Shown one piece after another: positions 37,528 through 48,745 of a stretch of DNA of 64,000 bases. The DNA is taken from NCBI GenBank assembly GCA_003956705.1, contig QZCP01000048.1, positions 62,001-126,000 of the forward strand, read 5' to 3'. The stretch is from Brevipalpus yothersi. Lineage: Eukaryota > Arthropoda > Arachnida > Trombidiformes > Tenuipalpidae. The stretch's first letter is position 1, and the number at the start of each line of letters is the position of its first letter. Below the pieces are notes generated by a model. The model searched no databases. It was given only the letters and a program-made list of their open reading frames with translations, and was not told where the DNA came from. The position numbers and the translations under genes were made by a program.

Positions 37528-40500
37528 ATTCTTAACATTTTTCTTACTCAATTTTGCTTGCATGACGACCATAGTTGTTGCATATCATCTTGTAAACACT
37601 CACATGAGCTAATATTTTAATCATCTCTTATCCTCAATAACAGCAGCGGCAGCGATATTCATCGAAGTGGCTCAATGAAAATAAGTAACAATTCAGCACA
37701 TAGTTCCAACTCATCATTGATGGGTGGCAATTCCAATCGGACAGAAAATAACAATTTGACTGGGCATCACTCAAATCGAAACAAATTCTCACCTCTACCG
37801 CCATCAGTCACAAGCAATTCTCGTCCACCAAGTGGACACTTGAATGCACCATCTCCGCAGCCACCTCCACGACTCCCACTGCCTGCTCATTTTTCGGATA
37901 AGCGTGAGACGTCACCATTAGTTGATCGATCTGGCACACCGATAAGTCGTAATAGCACTCCAATTGGTAGGCCTCCATCTTTATCGCCTAAACATTTGAG
38001 CTCACAGAAAACGGCTGCTCATCAATACAGTTCAGAACGAATTAGTCCAATGTATCCTGGGGCCGTTGCACATCAAACTCATAGTACCGCATCATTGATA
38101 TCTATTCAAGGTCCGCCTGTAGCCCACCAGAGTTCATCCCCGGGTTTGGTCACTAGTCGAAGTAACACACCACAAATTACCTCTTCCACAAGCGTTCCAC
38201 AAGCTTCATCGCTGAATCCATTATCATCAGTATCGATGCCAAATTTGAATTATTTTCCCCAGGACCAGCCACAAAATCTTGTTAAATCTGAAGCTAAATC
38301 AAGAACTTCTAGTAGCAACAATAGTGGCAGTCAACAACAGCAGCATCATCATCATCACCAATCTGTTTCATCATCTCCATCCAGTTCTTCATCAAATTCG
38401 TCCTCCCATTCGTCTTCACTTGTTAATTCTCACAGTATCTCTGTGAATTCATCTCCATACATGCCTCATCCTTATCATAAAGGTTTACCCTCTTCATATG
38501 AGCCTAAATCAGTTCATGGATCTCTACCTGTACCTCTGCTCAGCAAGCACCCTCATGAAAGTAAACATTCAATATCTAGTAATTCAGGTCGCTCTAGTGC
38601 CACCAGTAACAATGGTAATGGCAGCCGAAGTAGTAGTAGTAGTAGTGTGATGAGCCACGGAGGTAGTGACCGTTCCTCACATGTCGTGATATCTTCTTGC
38701 TCAACTTCTTCAGCTGCCTCCACTTCATCCTCTACTGCTTCATCTTCTATTTTCAATCATTCAGTGATTGATACCAGCAAAACACCATTCAATTTGATAC
38801 CTCCACCGGGCCTCTTGGGTCACGGTGGAATATTTCCGGTTACCAGTATACCTCAAAATTTCATCAAAAGCACCTCACCGCCTAGATTACCGTATTCCAG
38901 TGGAGTTTTACAGCCTAATCAACTTCCACCATCTACTAGCCATGACTTGAACAGATTAGGTCATCTAAGATCTACCAACATCTCATCTGCACCATCCATG
39001 GCTTACACAACATCCATGTTGACCAGCGATGCGCATAATAAAATGATTGATCCAAAATCATTTCACAATAGTGTCTCCAAGAGTGGATTATACAGTATAA
39101 ATGGATTGAGTACGGGTGATAAGAGGAATGATTTCCGAAATGTTGGTGGTCACCATATGGGCTCCAATTCAAATGTGATCAACCCTGAGTTACATTCTAC
39201 TCACCATCCACCTCCTCCTACCCTTCATCATCCTTATGTTTTGTCCCGGAATGGTCCCTCACAAGTATCCTCATCACCCACATCCATCTCATCAGTTTTA
39301 TCATCTTCCTCTACACCAGCCTCATCTCAGGCCACAAATACTGCTTCTTCCAAACAACATCTCCATCTCCAGCCACCCCCTGGATTGAATCCATCCTCGG
39401 AGGCATCTCGTATACTTTGTGGACATCTTCCAAGTGGTTTGATGTCAGCTCGTTTACCAGATTCGGGAATACCTTACGGCTCATATGTGCCTGGTACCAA
39501 CATGTCAATTGGTTTATCTCCATCTTTAAGTATGGTAGGTGGTGGTCTATTGCCTCCTTCATCAGTATCAATGTCAATAACTAACGATGGTAGACGAATT
39601 CCACCTCCACCCTCGCTGTCATCTTCAACAGCTCCACGTGATATGAGTCAACCGTTGAATTTTGATGCTCACTATTTGGCAGGCAAACGAGGTCTTCCTC
39701 CTCACTTTGTACCTCTTACATCTGGGCGTGAAGCCTATGATCCTGTAAAAAAAATGAAGAAAGAAAATTCACCATCCAGAGAGGATCCAATGTTGAGGCT
39801 AGGCCCTCCTGGATCAGCAGTTAACATGATAAATGACCGAAATGTAAGTGTCAAAGTGGAGCCAATCGAGTTACGCAACCCAGTGAGCAATCATATCAAC
39901 ATTGGTGTAGAGCGTGGTAATATTGGTGATATTAGCTCTCTTGTCAGTAAACAGCGTTCATCTCCACAAATGAATTTAGTTAAAGAGGAAAAAAGTGGTA
40001 TGGATACATCAGGGGCCAGTGATCTACACCATCGGCCTTCTCCATCATTTAATCCGTTACAGCACCAAATTTCACCCCATCATCCATACCTTCAACAGCA
40101 GCAGCAGCCTCATCATCATCCATCCATAATTTCTCATGAAAATGTTGTGAATAAAAGAATATTATCTGGTGCTGATCCTTGTTGTGATAGTGAATCTAAA
40201 ACTTCTGTGACTAATTCCGCATTCAAATCACCTGTATCTAGTGAGCATCTTAAGATTGTTACCCTATCTAATTCTATTCCCACACTATCCACATCAATTT
40301 CTCCTCCAACCTCATCATCTGCCCTTCCTCTATCCACATCATCCGCTCATCCTCTTGTCATTTCCTCATCTCCTTCAACCACAACTTTACCCCCAACCAC
40401 GAGCACATCTTCCAATTCAAATGAAAGCAGCAGTACTTCCAAATTCCACCCTAAACTGAAGAAAGCATGGCTTCAGAGACACACGAATGAAGATGAAGAT

Positions 40501-43500
40501 AAAATCGAATCAAATTCTAAACAGCAACAGCAACAGCAGCAACAACAATCTGCAAACAATTTTACTTCAATTTCTGCTACTAGTGTGAATACAACCGTGA
40601 AAGATGTTGAGAAAGAAGACATTAAGTCTGATCCTTCATCTGTCAGCCAACAGGTATGTAAATAAATAAAATTCATAAATTTTAAATCGGTTTGTTCTTG
40701 TTTTATATATCTATTCTATATATACATACAAATATAGTTTGATCAGCTGTGATAATGTTGGATTATGATGTTAGATTTTTTTCGATTCGATCTTGGGTAA
40801 TATCTCACGCAAAGGTGTTTACGTCCTCTCCTTGATTCGATCGTTGGAGGGCCACATTAACAATGCATGCTAAAGGCAGTGTTTTCAGGCATGTCGAGAT
40901 TAGGGTCACCCTATCATCTCTTCCAACCAAGCGAGGCTGTTAAGTTTTTTCTCTCTTTCTCTCTTTCTTTCTCCCTTTTCTAATATTGCTTGAATTCATT
41001 CCACTTATCGTTAGTTGCCCTAATCATCATCAGCATGAGAGAAGAAGAAGAAAAAAAATTGGGGAAAAAAAGCAAAATATTTTTTTTCAAGTAACTTTTG
41101 GCTGCACAAGGCGTATGCTTATGGTAGATGGAGAGAGAAAGAGAGTATATACAAGGAAAAGTATATATTCTTTTTCCGATTTCTTCAACCAATACTTGAG
41201 TAATACTTTTATTCATGAAAATAGGTTACTTAATTGATTGATTTTTACAGTTTTGTAAAACTTGTTCTATCCAATTCGTAACTCTCTCTCTCTCTCTCTC
41301 TCTTACACACGCTTAGCATGCATGCTGCCGACCCGTTCTGGTGATATCGTTCTGATAAACTTTGCTCTTATTTTGCTCATTACTATTTTATCGTACTATT
41401 TGACAACTTGAGCTGGTCATCATAATTGGCTAATTAATTCTTAACGAGCTGCTCTCTTTATATTCTTTTTTATTCCTTTTTATTCCACTCTAATCTTACT
41501 CTTACACTCAAAAAAAAATTTCCTACCAAGATTAATTGGAATTGAATTAACCATGCGCCGAATGAAAAAGATGATGAAATGAAAAATTACACTCATGTAT
41601 TAATTCTATCCCTTTAAAGTGAACGAAATTTTTTTTGCCTTGCAACATGATTCATCAGTTTCATCTATCTCATTTTAACTCTAGTTTTTCAATCTGACTC
41701 ATTTCCACAAACACACATTCCTCTGCACTTTGAGTATGAAAAGTGTTCGAGAGAGAGAGATAGAATAGAAAAAGACATGAGGATGACTATAGAGAATACA
41801 ATTGGTTGAAATATTTTTTAAACAGAGAAATATCTTTGCTATTTGTTGTTAATAATCCTAAGGATGCGCATGTCGAACATTATCTATCCAACCTCGTGGT
41901 TCAAGTGATTTGGTGACATCCTCTCTTGTCTCTCTTTCTCTCTCTCTCTGTTTTGATGGTCTCTATCCATTGACTGGTTTTTTCTAGTCTCGTATATATA
42001 TACCATATTGACCATACCAAACTGTACCAGTCTTTGAGCAATGTTGACACTGTTAACTAAGCCAACCGCATATAGTTATTGGCGTGATCGCATGTCCACC
42101 ATTTTGATGCCAATTGCATGCATGTTTTGTTTTACTTTTTCATCTTCATCATCTTAGTGTTTATCGTAGCTTTTTATTAGTTCTTTCTTTTATTTTGTGT
42201 GTGTGTGTTAATTTTGACCAACAGTTTCTCTACTTCTATGCCTTTGACCATGTTATATGACTGTCCTCTCTTCTTCGATCTACAGGAAACTCCACGTGTC
42301 AGTTCTCGTGATAAACATCAGTCGTCCAAGCATCAAAACACTCGTGCTGGTACACCAAGTGCATCGGACACTGTTGGTGATGATGAACATGATGAAACAG
42401 TCAACAACAACACCACCACTAGTAATACCAATATCACCCCAACAAGTGGAAGTGGTAAGAGAAGGCGAGTTAATCGTGAAGATAAAGGTAGAAAAAAGAG
42501 TAAAAAAGTAGAGCCAAGTGAAGATGAAGATGGTGAAGAAACTAGTTCATTTTCGGATAGTGAAATATCAGCATTCACAAATAGTGGCAGTAAAACAAAT
42601 GCTACGGAAAAAGTTCGCACAAGCACTCGGACACCATTGAAAAAGAGGCTCGCCTCTGCCGCTGGTAAAGAGAGCAGCAAATCACGCCATAATCGAAGTA
42701 GTGATGATAATAGTGGTAGTGGAAATGAGCGAAAAGACCCGAGAGAAGATCGTGAGAAGCGAAGACGAGTGAAAGAATCTCGTATTGGTCTTCGAAGAGG
42801 TCGAAAACCAAACAATTTGCGTGGTAAAGATAAAGATAAAGAAGCTAAAGATTCATCATCTCGTGAATCTTCTACCACAACGAGTGTGAAAAAATGTAGC
42901 AACAGAAGTTCCGCATCATCAACATCATCTTCCTCTTCAACCTCCTCTCTAGCTGAGAAGCCTTCAACTGCTGTGCTAAAGAAAACTGGGCAACCTTTTC
43001 TTCAAGGTTCATGCTTTGATTTAGCAAAAACAGCTCCAAAATGTCGAGAATGTAAAATTGCCAAACCCAATCAGCGTAACAAATCTAATGTGTCAAATTC
43101 TCACAAATTTTGTCGCTTCTATGATTTTCGAAAACTCAAATACAACAAAAGCGGTTGTTTGGTGATTTTAGGTTTTTCTGAACCCAAAGATGCATCCGAA
43201 AAGGATTCCAAAATTTGGTTACCTCCTGAGAAGCCATGTCGTGACTTGACCATCGAAATATCTAAGTTTCTTTTGCGCCATGTTGGCGATCAATTTTGTG
43301 ATCTTGTACAGCAAGAGAAGAGGGCAAAAATGTTGCACATGAATAAAGACAAAACAATCACATGGAAACGTGTAGTTCAAGGAGTTCGTGAAATGTGCGA
43401 CGTTTGTGAAACCACTCTGTTTAATATTCATTGGGTATGTCACAAGTGTGGCTTTGTGATTTGCATTGACTGTTATGAAGCAAGAAGCAGTGGTAAACTG

Positions 43501-46290
43501 AAAGGAGAGGATAATCCTCCTCGTGATCGTGATGAATATCAATGGTTGTTGTGTACAAATCGCCAACCACATGGACAGGACAAGCTTATGATGACGCAAA
43601 TAATCACTTCTACTGCACTTAATGATGTTGGTCGTATGCTTCATACTATTCGAAAGAATTTTTGTATTCCAAGTAATTGTAAATGCGTGGACATTGACAA
43701 TGCAATACACAGTGGAGATGAAAGCGATAAAACGAACAGCAATGATGGTGACCTGAACAGCGATTCAGCATCAAATGGCATTTCCACCGGTAAGCATCAT
43801 AAAGGCAGCAATCATCCCAACGGGGCAAATAAAGAGGCAGCAAATCGAGCATTAGCTAATGGAATACTTCCACCCTCAGAAAATAATACCCTAACCGGCT
43901 TCTCTTCGGAAAGTGGTGCATCGCCGCTCAGTTGGCTAGCTGATGTAGCTCTATCATCGCGCAAAATAACTCCCGATGAGCTGAGTAAAGATGGTAATTC
44001 AAACAATGCTTCTAACAACGTTACGGGCAAAACTAATTTGTCCACAGCGAAAGATAGCGCATCGAATGTTAAATCTGAGAAGAATACTGATGTCAACAGT
44101 TCGGAAAAGAACGCTACCGAGAGTGATGATAAAGAGTCAAATTTTTCCACTCTTCGAGAACTTCTTATCAAACCGAACGGTGCCAAGAATGACAAAGATG
44201 ATGAAAACAATGACGATGTTATCAAGCCGCAGCAGCAGCAATCTAATACATTGTCTGATATGGATGATGATACCAATTCTCATGATGGCCTCAGTATTGA
44301 CGTTGATGATGCTGGAGATGAAGAGGAGGATGAAGAAATGGAAAAAGAGATTCCAAACGAACCTTCTCCATCCACTACCAAGAAAGCCGTTTCTTCCTCA
44401 AACTCGTCCATCTCTTCTGTTACTACCAAAAATTGTAGCTCCGCTAAAGGAACATCTAAAAACAGCCAGAAAGAAGTTTCTCCAAGCCCTCAGCGTTTCA
44501 ATCCAGCTCGTTATTCAACCAACTTGGAATCAAGAGTATGCAAGCTAGAAGAAACTCGAGAACTTTATCCCAAAATTTCCCATTCCTGGGAAAGTTCTGG
44601 TCGCCTTTGCGTTTTTCATGATCCAGCTTCGAAGAATAATTTGGAGCTGTTTCAAGAGCAATGGAAACGAGGACAGGTAAGATTTATGATCAGTCTTCTT
44701 GATAAAGAAAGAAAATGAAATGGAAGAAGTAAATCAGTAGAAAAATAAATGAGTAGTGAGCCAATCAAAAAGAGCTTCCTCGTTTCTCATTTGATCTGCT
44801 TCAACTTCATTTTGATATACACTCTCACTTATCCTGCTGTTTTGCTTCTCTTCCATTTTAAAAATCTTCTGCACACATCACTCACTCTTTATTGCATCAC
44901 AGTCAACATTTCACTAATCAGAGCCATTCTGCAGTAATGATTGTAGTGGTTCCCACTCGTTCAGATTACCGTCACGGTCGTCATCATATATCCGAGCTCA
45001 CTGCCACCCCCTCTCACTTTTTCATAACCCATTATCTCTCTCCTGTCTGATTTCAAGCATAAATGTTTGAGCTAACGATCTTATTTTCATTTCTTTTTTA
45101 TTTTTTTCATGTCATCTTCATCATTGATTCTACTCCGTGACAACCATTGTGACTTCTTGATGGATTGATTTCCGCAGCCTGTTATATTCAATGGTTTAGA
45201 AAAGCTATTGGACGGCGATCTCTGGAGACCAGATGAGTTTAGCAAAACTTATGGAGACTCCAAGAACGACATTGTCAACTGCAAAACTGGCCATTTTCAA
45301 TCCAAGATGCCAATGAAGAAATTTTGGGATGGTTTCGAGAATTTAAACAAACGATTGAAGGGTGATGATGGCGAATCACTAATTCTCAAATTGAAAGATT
45401 GGCCAACAAGTGATGATTTTAGTGAAGTACTTCCCAAGCACTATAACGATCTGATGGAAGCTCTACCAATGCAAGAGTATACTCGTCGCGATGGAGCACT
45501 CAATCTGGCTGCTAGACTACCTGATTGTTTTGTTCGACCTGATTTGGGGCCAAAAATGTACAATGCCTATGGTCAACCCTCATGGTATGAGAAAGGTACC
45601 ACCAATTTACATGTAGATGTTTCTGATGCTGTCAATGTGATGGTGTATGTTGGTATACCCAAATCAAGCAGCAAGACTGATGATATCTCAGAAGCTGTCA
45701 ATGCTGCACTAGAAGAAGGTGAATGTGATGAGGTCATGCTCAAGCGCTGTCGTGAGAAAGGTGCCAAAATTGGTGCTCTCTGGCATATATATGAGGCAAG
45801 GGATGCAGATGCAATTCGCCAACTATTGCAAAAAGTGTCTCTTGAGCGTGGTCTGAATCCATGGAATCCTCATCAAGATATGATCCATGATCAATCATGG
45901 TATCTTTCACGTGAATTACGTGAGCGACTTCGTTCTGAATATGGTGTCGAAGGATATGCGATTGTCCAGTGTTTGGGTGATGCCATTTTTATTCCTGCTG
46001 GTGCTCCTCATCAAGTGCGCAATTTGAATTCATGCATCAAAGTTGCCAATGATTTTGTCTCACCAGAAAATGTGCATCATTGTTTCAATCTTACCCAACA
46101 ATTCCGATCGTTGTCTGATAATCACAACAACCATGAGGATAAGCTTCAAATTAAGAACATAATTTACCACACTGTCAAGGATGCTCTGGCATCCTTGAAA
46201 AATGCTACTCCACCAGCTAATTCATCAGTGAGCTCTTCAACAACCGCTCCTACCACTACTACTACTTCTTCAGCTACAAGTGGTAAATGA
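8627..46290 (+). CDS. KDM3: KDM3/JMJD1-family histone H3K9 demethylase, giant
   Basis: Twelve exons: 8627-8788, 13571-13726, 14790-14906, 20213-20419, 31523-31607, 32058-32617, 33137-33595, 34237-34670, 36040-36738, 37644-40653, 42286-44676, 45178-46290. They total 9393 bases and join in phase to 3130 residues, against about 2540 for human JMJD1C. An in-frame TGA at 8615 fixes the first ATG. Exons 1-6 give the conserved N-terminal region (VGKRFL-like start, [29 protein letters not shown]). Exons 6-10 give some 1600 low-complexity residues. Exon 11 gives the zinc-finger region (CREC near residue 2216; [19 protein letters not shown] from about 2333). Exon 12 gives JmjC with iron ligands H2905, D2907 and H3038. 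It should be an Fe(II)/2-oxoglutarate dioxygenase acting on methylated H3K9 in the nucleus. No frameshift was seen. Confidence 0.95.
10315..11793 (+). CDS. KDM8: KDM8/JMJD5-like JmjC oxygenase, nested and intronless
   Basis: A single uninterrupted frame of 492 residues (human KDM8: 416). The ATG at 10315 is followed by another at 10318; an upstream in-frame GTG at 10276 was not chosen. The C-terminal half follows KDM8 closely: [60 protein letters not shown], then [12 protein letters not shown] with iron ligands H396 and D398, NTSQVD, and [10 protein letters not shown] with the third ligand H476, ending FWW. A Ser-rich insert lies near residues 55-90 and an acidic insert near 355-375. Known KDM8 is an Fe(II)/2-oxoglutarate arginyl hydroxylase tied to chromatin and the cell cycle. 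All catalytic residues are present. It sits on the sense strand of KDM3 intron 1, so it needs its own promoter, and KDM3 transcription must pass through it. Confidence 0.93.
   Translation: MMIEQIRKVIQNRITRCDDLQSCMRKSVVGYQIWTQFSELWYEFKNLIDHSTLSHNSSCVASPTTSSSMISPPSSSKNFDNNNSLDSLKNFANACDQLRDRIWECLNIGHWKSVLEDYRIMYASICLMMLYLSLVIFVHEHLKASLDQIFLEDKPHDSFKALSYALSLADMGLIMSPPIMENILADIASVIHQNLILLKPINLSNELQMRLSTGVEISTIRIKPEHRITELICPDIMQFKSEYFEPQIPVVISGAIDHWPCLSSNSTHKWSIDYLIKLAGYRTVSIEIGSKYTDECWSQKMMTIQEFVENHFVDEVHQKGYLAQQDLFTQVKELAQDFSIPDYCSVARQQKQQNESEKVESDHIDDEMMIDNFNSSCCNIMINAWFGPWSTVSPLHQDPYDNLLSQVIGCKYVRLYSNKINRESIYAHQDKLLDNTSQVDIDNYDSSKYPQFSSLPFTEHILKPGQMLFIPNGYWHYVKSLSTSFSINFWWI
12247..12284 (+). 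other. Two small adjacent hairpins in KDM3 intron 1
   Basis: CACCG-AACT-CGGTG, then TTCTGGT-AAA-ACCAGAA, lie seven bases apart in a slightly GC-richer patch about 450 bases after the KDM8 stop. They could be structure in a KDM8 3' UTR or chance. No RNA family was recognised. Confidence 0.35.
12857..12903 (+). repeat. (GA)n microsatellite in KDM3 intron 1
   Basis: About 47 bases of GA, one of the few tracts in this gene that are purine-rich on the sense strand. Confidence 0.97.
13264..13345 (+). repeat. (CT)n microsatellite, 82 bases
   Basis: The longest pure CT tract in the window, about 225 bases before KDM3 exon 2. Confidence 0.98.
13727..14789 (+). other. KDM3 intron 2
   Basis: A 1.06-kb intron with a (CTTT)n run at 14211-14244 grading into (CT)n to 14286 and further short CT runs to about 14417. 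No gene is present; the 102-codon frame over the repeat is an artefact. Confidence 0.85.
18088..18134 (+). repeat. (CT)n microsatellite in KDM3 intron 3
   Basis: About 47 bases of CT. Confidence 0.97.
20037..20097 (+). repeat. (CT)n microsatellite just upstream of KDM3 exon 4
   Basis: About 60 bases of CT, then a CA-rich run, ending about 115 bases before the exon 4 acceptor. Confidence 0.97.
24299..24347 (+). repeat. (CT)n microsatellite in KDM3 intron 4
   Basis: About 48 bases of CT. Confidence 0.97.
24468..24486. promoter_or_regulatory. Palindromic homeodomain-type site
   Basis: CGTAATCA and TGATTACG flank a 3-base centre. Each arm carries TAATC, the core bound by some homeodomains, in inverted arrangement like dimer sites of paired-class proteins. 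A CACGTG E-box follows within about 35 bases. Binding is inferred only. Confidence 0.3.
27669..27721 (+). repeat. (CT)n microsatellite in KDM3 intron 4
   Basis: About 53 bases of CT. Confidence 0.97.
31608..32057 (+). other. KDM3 intron 5
   Basis: A 450-base intron with a CT/CTTT-rich stretch at about 31866-31945, ending at attatag before exon 6. Confidence 0.85.
32618..33136 (+). other. KDM3 intron 6
   Basis: A 519-base intron with CT tract 32665-32699 and a (TCTTTC)-like stretch near 32990-33030, about 100 bases before the exon 7 acceptor. Confidence 0.85.
33596..34236 (+). other. KDM3 intron 7
   Basis: A 641-base intron with a CT/CTTT tract at 33980-34040, about 200 bases before exon 8. 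Confidence 0.85.
34671..36039 (+). other. KDM3 intron 8
   Basis: A 1.37-kb intron with GA tract 35335-35391 and CT tract 35852-35912, the latter about 130 bases before exon 9. No gene was seen. Confidence 0.85.
35852..35912 (+). repeat. (CT)n microsatellite upstream of KDM3 exon 9
   Basis: About 60 bases of CT. Confidence 0.97.
36739..37643 (+). other. KDM3 intron 9
   Basis: A 905-base intron with CT 36771-36812, GA 36961-36996 and CT 37469-37525 (about 120 bases before exon 10). The acceptor is a tandem CAGCAG. Confidence 0.85.
37469..37525 (+). repeat. (CT)n microsatellite upstream of KDM3 exon 10
   Basis: About 56 bases of CT. Confidence 0.97.
40654..42285 (+). other. KDM3 intron 10
   Basis: A 1.63-kb AT-rich intron with only short CT runs (41281-41302, about 41932-41950). 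The acceptor is gatctacag. Nothing else was recognised. Confidence 0.85.
44677..45177 (+). other. KDM3 intron 11
   Basis: A 501-base intron between gtaaga and tttccgcag, splitting the zinc-finger/linker exon from the JmjC exon. No repeat tract of note. Confidence 0.9.
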
Positions 46291-48013
46291 ACTGATCAGC
46301 GACCTTTTTCTCTGTCTCTCATATTGTTGTACACTGGGTGGAAATAGAAAAGGTGAAAAAATTGGATTCTATCATGATTCCAAATTTTACATCGTCACTT
46401 TTGTTAAATGAACGGTAGGATCTCAATGCCTCTTGTTATTTTTTTGGTTTTGATTGGGGCAAAGATTCACCATAATGTTTTGGATTCATCCAAGCTTCTT
46501 GGTATTTAAATCTTCTTTACCGCTGTGGTAGCTGTTTGAATCTGAGAAAATGATTTCTTTTTTGGGGTCAAAATGTCTTTCCGAAATTACTTTTTGCATG
46601 ATTGGAAGACTGCTCTCTTCTCTCCCTCTCTCTTTCGACCATTTTTTATCCCCTTCCATCTCTCTCTCTCCCCATCATTCTCTCCTCTTCTCTCATCAAC
46701 AAATGGAGGTACCTATCCTCTCACTTTTCTTACCACTTTTACCCTTTTACTAGCCTCCATCCCCTATTTGTTTGAATAGACTCTCACAGCTTAACTTAAC
46801 TTATGTAAATTTGCTAAATATAAATATAATGAATATTCTATTGACGTGAATATTACACGATTTGTATTTCATTTCGTACTTACGCGTTTATCTTCCCACA
46901 ATACCGGAACTTGAATACATCCACTTTACTCTTTCTCAAACAATACTTTCGAATATGATTTCGCAATAATCATCATAGTTTGAGAAGTTGAGATCGACTT
47001 TTTTGACAGGTATTTCATATCAGTTCGTCCTCGAAATTCAGCGTAAAAGTAAATGGAATTATCACTTTCATCTAGTCCATTTGAATCTGAATGTAGTTCA
47101 CCAGCTCTCGAAGTCCTCATCTTGAGTTGTACACAGGATAGATTCGATGAATAAACGGTGTACGAATCAAGTCAAGATGGTTAACTGTCTCATATTTCGG
47201 ATAATAATTGAGTATAGTAATTCATGTTTTCATTTTTTTATAATCCACACGTAGTTTGTGTAGAGATAGAGGAGGATTATTTTGGACTAACTTTTTTTAC
47301 TCTTTAAAACATGGATGGTTAAAAAAATTCCTGAATGAACTGGATTACAACAGTTCATACACCTACACTCATTGTTAAGTATTGAGACTTTTAATTAAAG
47401 TTTTTTTGTTCGGTTAGAGGGTATCGAGCTATCAAAAGTCACCAATCTGTAGCATTTGATTGGCAACAAAAATTTTCAATCAATCTTGATTGTTGAGAAA
47501 TTTGCTGTTCTCTTCTCGTACCATGCTCAAGAAAATTAGCTTGGCATGAAGGTCACCAATAATCGAAATTTTCGATTTATTCGGATAGCTCTCTCGGAGA
47601 GGAAGATACTTGATGATGATAGGTGCTGACTTGGATATGATCAATATCCTTAAAATAATGTTAGCCGGTAATTTTAATAGATTCAGGCAATCATTCAGTA
47701 GCTCTGAATCATACCAATTCAATAACATTCTGATCATTATGTTCTTTGCATTTTGAAGTCATAGCCTTTTAATGCCTTCATCGAGAAACAATTTCCTCGA
47801 AATAATTGAGAAAAGTATCCTATCTCGATGGAAATTATATTATATTGTATTACCTTGATGGCAACCGGTTCTATCATGCTGCTAAATTTGAGCTCATATA
47901 CATCATTATAAGCTTATGATAACATTCATATATGTCTGATCTGAGGGCCGGAAATAATAATTCTGATCACTTTCTAATTCTCGATTTACTTAAATTTAGG
48001 CTCACTTCTCCAC
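46291..48013. other. Intergenic region, KDM3 to small peptide gene
   Basis: The first 500 bases are KDM3 3' flank with CT-rich patches. Two minus-strand frames (47120-46926, 64 residues; 47737-47480, 85 residues) are not low complexity and look moderately protein-like, but I recognise no family and cannot link them by clear splice sites. No gene is called. Confidence 0.45.
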
Positions 48014-48021
48014 TATAAAAG
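48014..48021 (+). promoter_or_regulatory. TATA box of the small peptide gene
   Basis: TATAAAAG lies about 30 bases before an initiator-like TCACTC (A near 48046) and about 130 bases before the ATG at 48146. This spacing is typical of a strong, regulated RNA polymerase II promoter. Confidence 0.65.
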
Positions 48022-48145
48022 GGCCACATTTGAAAGTCAAAATTCACTCTTCTCTACTCAGTTCAAGTTAACAGTTCAACAACTGAACAGAAAGTTTCTC
48101 AATCTTGTTGTGATCAATCAATCTTCAACTTCAAACACTATCATC

Positions 48146-48265
48146 ATGAATTTCTCTTATATACTCGTGCTCGTTTTGGCTTCGATTGCCTCTCTTGCCA
48201 CTTACTCTGAAGCTGGCTACAAGAAACACTACAAGAAACATGACTACAAACACAAGAAGCCCTAA
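48146..48265 (+). CDS. Secreted Lys/His/Tyr-rich micropeptide, histatin-like
   Basis: A 39-residue frame, complete from ATG to TAA. Residues 1-23 form a textbook signal peptide: a short polar start, a Leu/Val/Ala/Ile core near residues 6-18, and a likely cleavage after SEA. The predicted mature peptide has only 16 residues, GYKKHYKKHDYKHKKP, with 7 Lys, 3 His, 3 Tyr and a single Asp, and no Cys. Cationic His/Tyr-rich short peptides of this sort recall salivary histatins, some arthropod antimicrobial peptides, and metal-binding or cuticle/silk peptides. I recognise no specific family. A TATA box lies upstream at 48014, and AATAAA at 48508-48513 would give a transcript of about 480 bases. It was found from the gene layout rather than from length; the role is inferred. 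Confidence 0.7.
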   Translation: MNFSYILVLVLASIASLATYSEAGYKKHYKKHDYKHKKP

Positions 48266-48685
48266 CTGATCTGGTTCCCAGTAAATGGAATGATTCCAAC
48301 GTTGGTGATGAAAGATCAAGACGACAACAAAATTCCAATGGACAAGTCAAAACTTCTACAACAATAACCCCTTCTCCCTCCTCAATCAGTACTTATTCAT
48401 TTTACGCTTTCACTTTCGCTTTTTTTATTAGTTTCACTCACAAAAATACGCACACACAATGTATTACTTTCTCCAGCTCAATATTCACATACTCAGCAAA
48501 TTCTGTGAATAAAAGTTCCTTTTCTCTCCGCTCACAAAATTCTATTGTCAATCATTGCCAAAATGTTGTAACTCACAGCTCTATCCTCTCCACACATGGG
48601 TTCATTCGCGTTCTTCAAGATTATCATGATAACTCAGAATTCCGGTTAAACAAGAATTCGAAAATAGAGAAACAGAAAGAAAGTA

Positions 48686-48745
<60 letters not shown>

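Noticed and set aside
42333..42902. 189-residue minus-strand frame over KDM3 exon 11
   Set aside because: It is the complement of the Ser/Lys/Glu-rich coding sequence of KDM3 and has no motif of its own.
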